Made by a program: the position numbers and the translations under genes
Shown: piece after piece, positions 61,430 to 64,000 of the stretch
How the letters are laid out: the number at the start of each line of letters is the position of its first letter
How positions within the stretch are numbered: position 1 is the stretch's first letter
Assembly: GCF_029894425.1 (NCBI RefSeq)
Contig: NZ_JARXYJ010000001.1
Coordinates: forward strand, 1,240,001-1,304,000
DNA length: 64,000 nt
Source: Streptomyces sp. SAI-127
GTDB taxonomy: Bacteria > Actinomycetota > Actinomycetes > Streptomycetales > Streptomycetaceae
Direction of reading: 5' to 3'
The notes under the pieces: model-generated
Databases searched by the model: none
What the model was told of the DNA's origin: nothing
What the model saw: only the letters and a program-made list of their open reading frames with translations

Positions 61430-63397
61430 TCAGTTCAGCGTCCACTTCTGGTTGGCCTGGCCGCCGCACGACCACAGGACCATCTGGGTGCCGTTGGCCG
61501 TGCCCGCGCCGTAGGCGTCCAGGCAGAGACCGGCGTTGACGTTGGTGATCGTGCCGTCGCTGTTCACGTTCCACTTCTGGTTGTTCTGGCCGTTGCAGTC
61601 CCAGATCACGACCTTGGTGCCGTTGGCCGTGCCGAGGTTGTAGGCGTCCAGACACTTGTTGCCGTACACCACGAGTTCCTTGCGCGAGGTGTACGTCCAC
61701 TGCTGGTTCTGGCCGCCGTTGCAGTCCCACAGCTCGGCCTGGGTGCTGTTGCCGATGGTGCTGTCGTAGATGTCCAGGCAGCGGCCGGACTGGGTGCCGA
61801 CGGCGAGGGTGCCGTTGGTGCCGGGCAGCGGGCGGACCGTGATGTCGGCCAGGGTCGGGGCGCCGGTGAAGGTCAGCGTGTTCGAGGAGCCCTTGGACAG
61901 GCCGACCTGCACCGAGACGGTGCCCTGGGAAGAGCCGGTGGGCGGGAAGGAGACCGTGGTCGTGCCCTGGCCGTTGACCTTGAGGGTCGCGGTGCGGGCC
62001 GCCGAGGTGTTGTTGGTGTAGGCGACGTCGACGGTCTTGATCCCGGTGTTTCCGGCGACCACGCCGGTGAAGCTCGAGGTGCCTGTGTACACGCTGCTCG
62101 CCGCCTCCGTGCCGCCGGTGACCGTGAGCATCACCGAGCCGCCCGCCGGGACAGTGGTGGTGTAACCCGTGCCGTACGCGCCGACGTCGGAGCGCGCCCA
62201 CAGGTCACGGACGGTCGCGTTGGCGTTGGTCAGACCGAGGTCGGACCAGCGGACGGTGATGTTCTGGGCGGCGGAGGTGCGGTTGAGGAGGACGACGGCA
62301 CGGTTTCCGGTGCCGGACAGGACCTTGCCGTAGACCTGAAGCCCCGTGGTGTCCTCGGCGACCTTGACGCCCTGGAGGCCGCGCGGGTCCTGGTCGACGC
62401 CGATGACCTCGGGGTTCTTGAGGATGTTCGCTGTCTCGGTGGTCATGGTGGCCAGGTTGTTGCCGGCCAGGAGCGGGGCTCCGGAGATGGCCCACAGGTT
62501 CATGTGGGTGCGGTTCTGTGCGGCGCTGAAACCGTCCATGCCGACCATCAGCATGTCCGGGTCGTTGTAGTAGCCAGTGTGCTGGGCCGTGGGGTGGAGG
62601 TTCCGGTCGAAGTTGGTCAGCAGGTTCGTCATCGACGGCTTGTTGCCGTAGAGGATGATGTCGTCGTTGGTCCGCCACATCGCGCCCTGCCCCGGGGCCC
62701 AGTTCCAGGGGTTCTGCCTGCCCCAGTTGCACAGTGAGAGGGTCATCGGACGGCCCGTAGTGGCGGTGGCCCTGGCGATCGCGTCGCTGATCGACTGGTA
62801 CGTCGTCTTCGCGTCGAGTCCCTCCGCGTCACCGCCGCACCAGTCGACCTTCACGAAGTCGAAGCCCCACTGGGAGAACTGCAGCATGTCCTGGTCGTAG
62901 TGGCCCTCGCTGCCGGAGCCGGGGGCGGCCGGGCGGCCCGTCGGGTAGTAGTAGCCGCAGCCGTCCTTGCCCGCGTCGGTGTAGATGCCGGCCTTGAGGC
63001 CCTTGCCGTGGATGTAGTCGGCGATGGCCTTCATGCCGCCGGGCCACTCGGACTCGTCGACGGTGATGTTCCCGGCGCTGTCGCGAGTGCCCTGCCACCA
63101 GCCCTCGTCGATGTTGATGTACCTGTATCCCGCCGCGGGGAGACCGGACGCGACGAACGCGTCGACCTGCGCCTTGATCACGGTGTAGTCGATCTTCGCG
63201 GCGAAGCTGTTCCAGGACGCCCAGCCCATCGGCGCCGAGGGGACCGCTGTCTGCCGGGTGGTCGCGGCCTGCGCGGGGGCCGGCTGGGCGAAGAGCAGCG
63301 CGGCGGTGGCGGTCAGGGCGAGGACGAGGGCACGGACGGCGGCGGCTCTGCAACGTCCTGCGAGACCTCTGGGGGTCGTTCGCGGTGGGGGATACAT
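61430..63397 (-). CDS. secreted GH27 alpha-galactosidase with ricin-type CBM13
   Basis: A 655-residue exported glycosidase that removes terminal alpha-galactose (or beta-arabinopyranose) from plant polysaccharides. Signal peptide to about residue 44 (AQPAPAQA). Residues 50-410 are the GH27 barrel: MGWASWNSF, nucleophile Asp185 in KVDWCGGD, acid/base Asp246 in WRTNDDI. A beta domain and an Ig/CBM35-like domain follow at about 415-530, and a ricin B-type trefoil at 535-655 with three QxW-like repeats (NQQWTY, NQKWNV, NQKWTL). ATG at 63397 follows AAGGAG. It stands alone, with no sugar transporter beside it. Confidence 0.94.
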   Translation of the reverse strand: MYPPPRTTPRGLAGRCRAAAVRALVLALTATAALLFAQPAPAQAATTRQTAVPSAPMGWASWNSFAAKIDYTVIKAQVDAFVASGLPAAGYRYINIDEGWWQGTRDSAGNITVDESEWPGGMKAIADYIHGKGLKAGIYTDAGKDGCGYYYPTGRPAAPGSGSEGHYDQDMLQFSQWGFDFVKVDWCGGDAEGLDAKTTYQSISDAIARATATTGRPMTLSLCNWGRQNPWNWAPGQGAMWRTNDDIILYGNKPSMTNLLTNFDRNLHPTAQHTGYYNDPDMLMVGMDGFSAAQNRTHMNLWAISGAPLLAGNNLATMTTETANILKNPEVIGVDQDPRGLQGVKVAEDTTGLQVYGKVLSGTGNRAVVLLNRTSAAQNITVRWSDLGLTNANATVRDLWARSDVGAYGTGYTTTVPAGGSVMLTVTGGTEAASSVYTGTSSFTGVVAGNTGIKTVDVAYTNNTSAARTATLKVNGQGTTTVSFPPTGSSQGTVSVQVGLSKGSSNTLTFTGAPTLADITVRPLPGTNGTLAVGTQSGRCLDIYDSTIGNSTQAELWDCNGGQNQQWTYTSRKELVVYGNKCLDAYNLGTANGTKVVIWDCNGQNNQKWNVNSDGTITNVNAGLCLDAYGAGTANGTQMVLWSCGGQANQKWTLN

Positions 63398-63586
63398 GCG
63401 GCTCCTTCTGGCGGGGGGGGCACCGTGGGGATCGAAATACCGAACAAGGATCGGCGATTCGAACACCGTGCGCGCCGAAGTTAGAGTCCCGAGAGGGTGA
63501 AGTCAACGGCTGTGACAGGGGTGAACTGGCCTGTGTACACGGGTCGTTCGCGCGGGACGGCGGGCGCCGGCGCCATACTGTCCGTC

Positions 63587-64000
63587 GTGCGGGTAGCGAT
63601 CATGACAGCGGGTTCCCGGGGCGATGTGGCCCCGTTCACCGGTCTGGGCCACGGTCTGGCGCGGGCCGGACACGAGGTCACCCTGGTCACCCACGGCCGC
63701 TTCGAACCGCTGGCGGCGCGGGCCGGCATCGGCTTCCACGCGCTGCCGGTCGATCCCCGTGCGGAGCTGGAGTCCTCGCGCGGGCGGGCCCTGCACCGCA
63801 GTACGACCGGTGTGGGCAAGCTGGCGCGGGTGGTCGCGATGGCGCGGGCGCTGGCTGTGGAGATGGCCGATGACCTGGTGGCCGCCGCCCGGGCGAGCGA
63901 CGTGCTCCTGCTCTCCGGATCGGTGGCCCCGCTGGGCCACGCCATCGCCGAGGGCCTGAGACTGCCCAGCCTGGGTCTCAACCTCCAGCCCCTCGCGGCC
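63587..64000 (+). CDS. GT1-type glycosyltransferase (3' end outside window)
   Basis: The first 138 residues of a GT-B fold glycosyltransferase resembling UDP-glucose sterol or macrolide glycosyltransferases. VRVAIMTAGSRGDVAPFTGL is the classical N-terminus, where the acceptor domain begins, and HGLARAGHEVTLVTHGRFEP continues the pattern. The GTG start at 63587 lies five bases after TACTGT, so the mRNA may be leaderless; an internal ATG five codons on is less likely. Frame is open to the window end. Acceptor unknown. Confidence 0.85.
   Translation, partial: MRVAIMTAGSRGDVAPFTGLGHGLARAGHEVTLVTHGRFEPLAARAGIGFHALPVDPRAELESSRGRALHRSTTGVGKLARVVAMARALAVEMADDLVAAARASDVLLLSGSVAPLGHAIAEGLRLPSLGLNLQPLAA

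Overview
The window is high-GC actinobacterial DNA and almost certainly comes from a Streptomyces chromosome. GTG and TTG starts are common and third-position GC is extreme. Several families are typical of the genus: mycothiol-dependent formaldehyde oxidation, ROK regulators, sugar ABC operons without their own ATPase, a streptogrisin-like protease, an ANTAR/GAF/PAS/PP2C phosphatase and an F420-type reductase. I found no tRNA, rRNA, CRISPR array, replication origin or intact mobile element. Gene names and roles come from motif recognition; no database search was possible.

Layout. 0-6 kb: 3' part of an amino-acid permease, a conserved hypothetical gene, a nickel/cobalt transporter with a Nur-like box, an unaccompanied proteasome beta subunit, and a multi-pass glycosyltransferase-like protein. 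6-10.6 kb: a probable NTF2-like / beta-phosphoglucomutase / GH65 phosphorylase operon (disaccharide phosphorolysis), then a P-loop kinase. 10.6-18.8 kb: a carbohydrate locus (solute-binding lipoprotein, two permeases, a lyase-like alpha-barrel protein and a downstream remnant, ROK repressor, divergent N-acetylglucosamine-kinase-like gene) with an operator-like inverted repeat in the promoter region. 18.9-36.8 kb: mostly single genes, including a Tat-exported PAP2 phosphatase with autotransporter-type beta repeats, a membrane glycosyltransferase-like protein, a stand-alone DUF3662 protein, an RpiR regulator, the PP2C phosphatase, a flavin reductase, an ATP-grasp protein, TetR, a Gfo/Idh/MocA oxidoreductase and a large secreted alpha/beta hydrolase with Calx-beta-like repeats.

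36.8-41.9 kb is the scarred part: a decayed IS630-type transposase, a frameshifted conserved gene and a deleted DMT transporter lie around a methyltransferase and a secreted S1 protease. 41.9-47.8 kb is a second sugar ABC operon (ROK repressor, two permeases, binding protein, oxidoreductase) with two matching operator-like 15-mers. 47.8-51 kb has an L,D-transpeptidase, an intact SDR gene, an internally deleted small gene and an SDR gene broken by one base.

51-56.3 kb is the most coherent regulated system. A mycothiol formaldehyde dehydrogenase and an MBL hydrolase lie beside a CstR-type sulfur island: persulfide-dioxygenase-like protein with three rhodanese domains, a TauE exporter, the CstR-like repressor, and a rhodanese-DUF2892 membrane protein. 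Three copies of a C-run/G-run palindrome sit at the two promoter regions. 56.3-64 kb: an ABC exporter, a small secreted protein, an NTF2-like protein, MarR with a divergent TPR-like gene, folD preceded by a ZTP (pfl) riboswitch, a secreted GH27 alpha-galactosidase with a ricin-type domain, and the start of a GT1 glycosyltransferase. I did not find a system I can call clearly new. The best leads are the orphan proteasome subunit, the sulfur island with a missing metal ligand, the lyase-like sugar locus and the DUF3662 pair.
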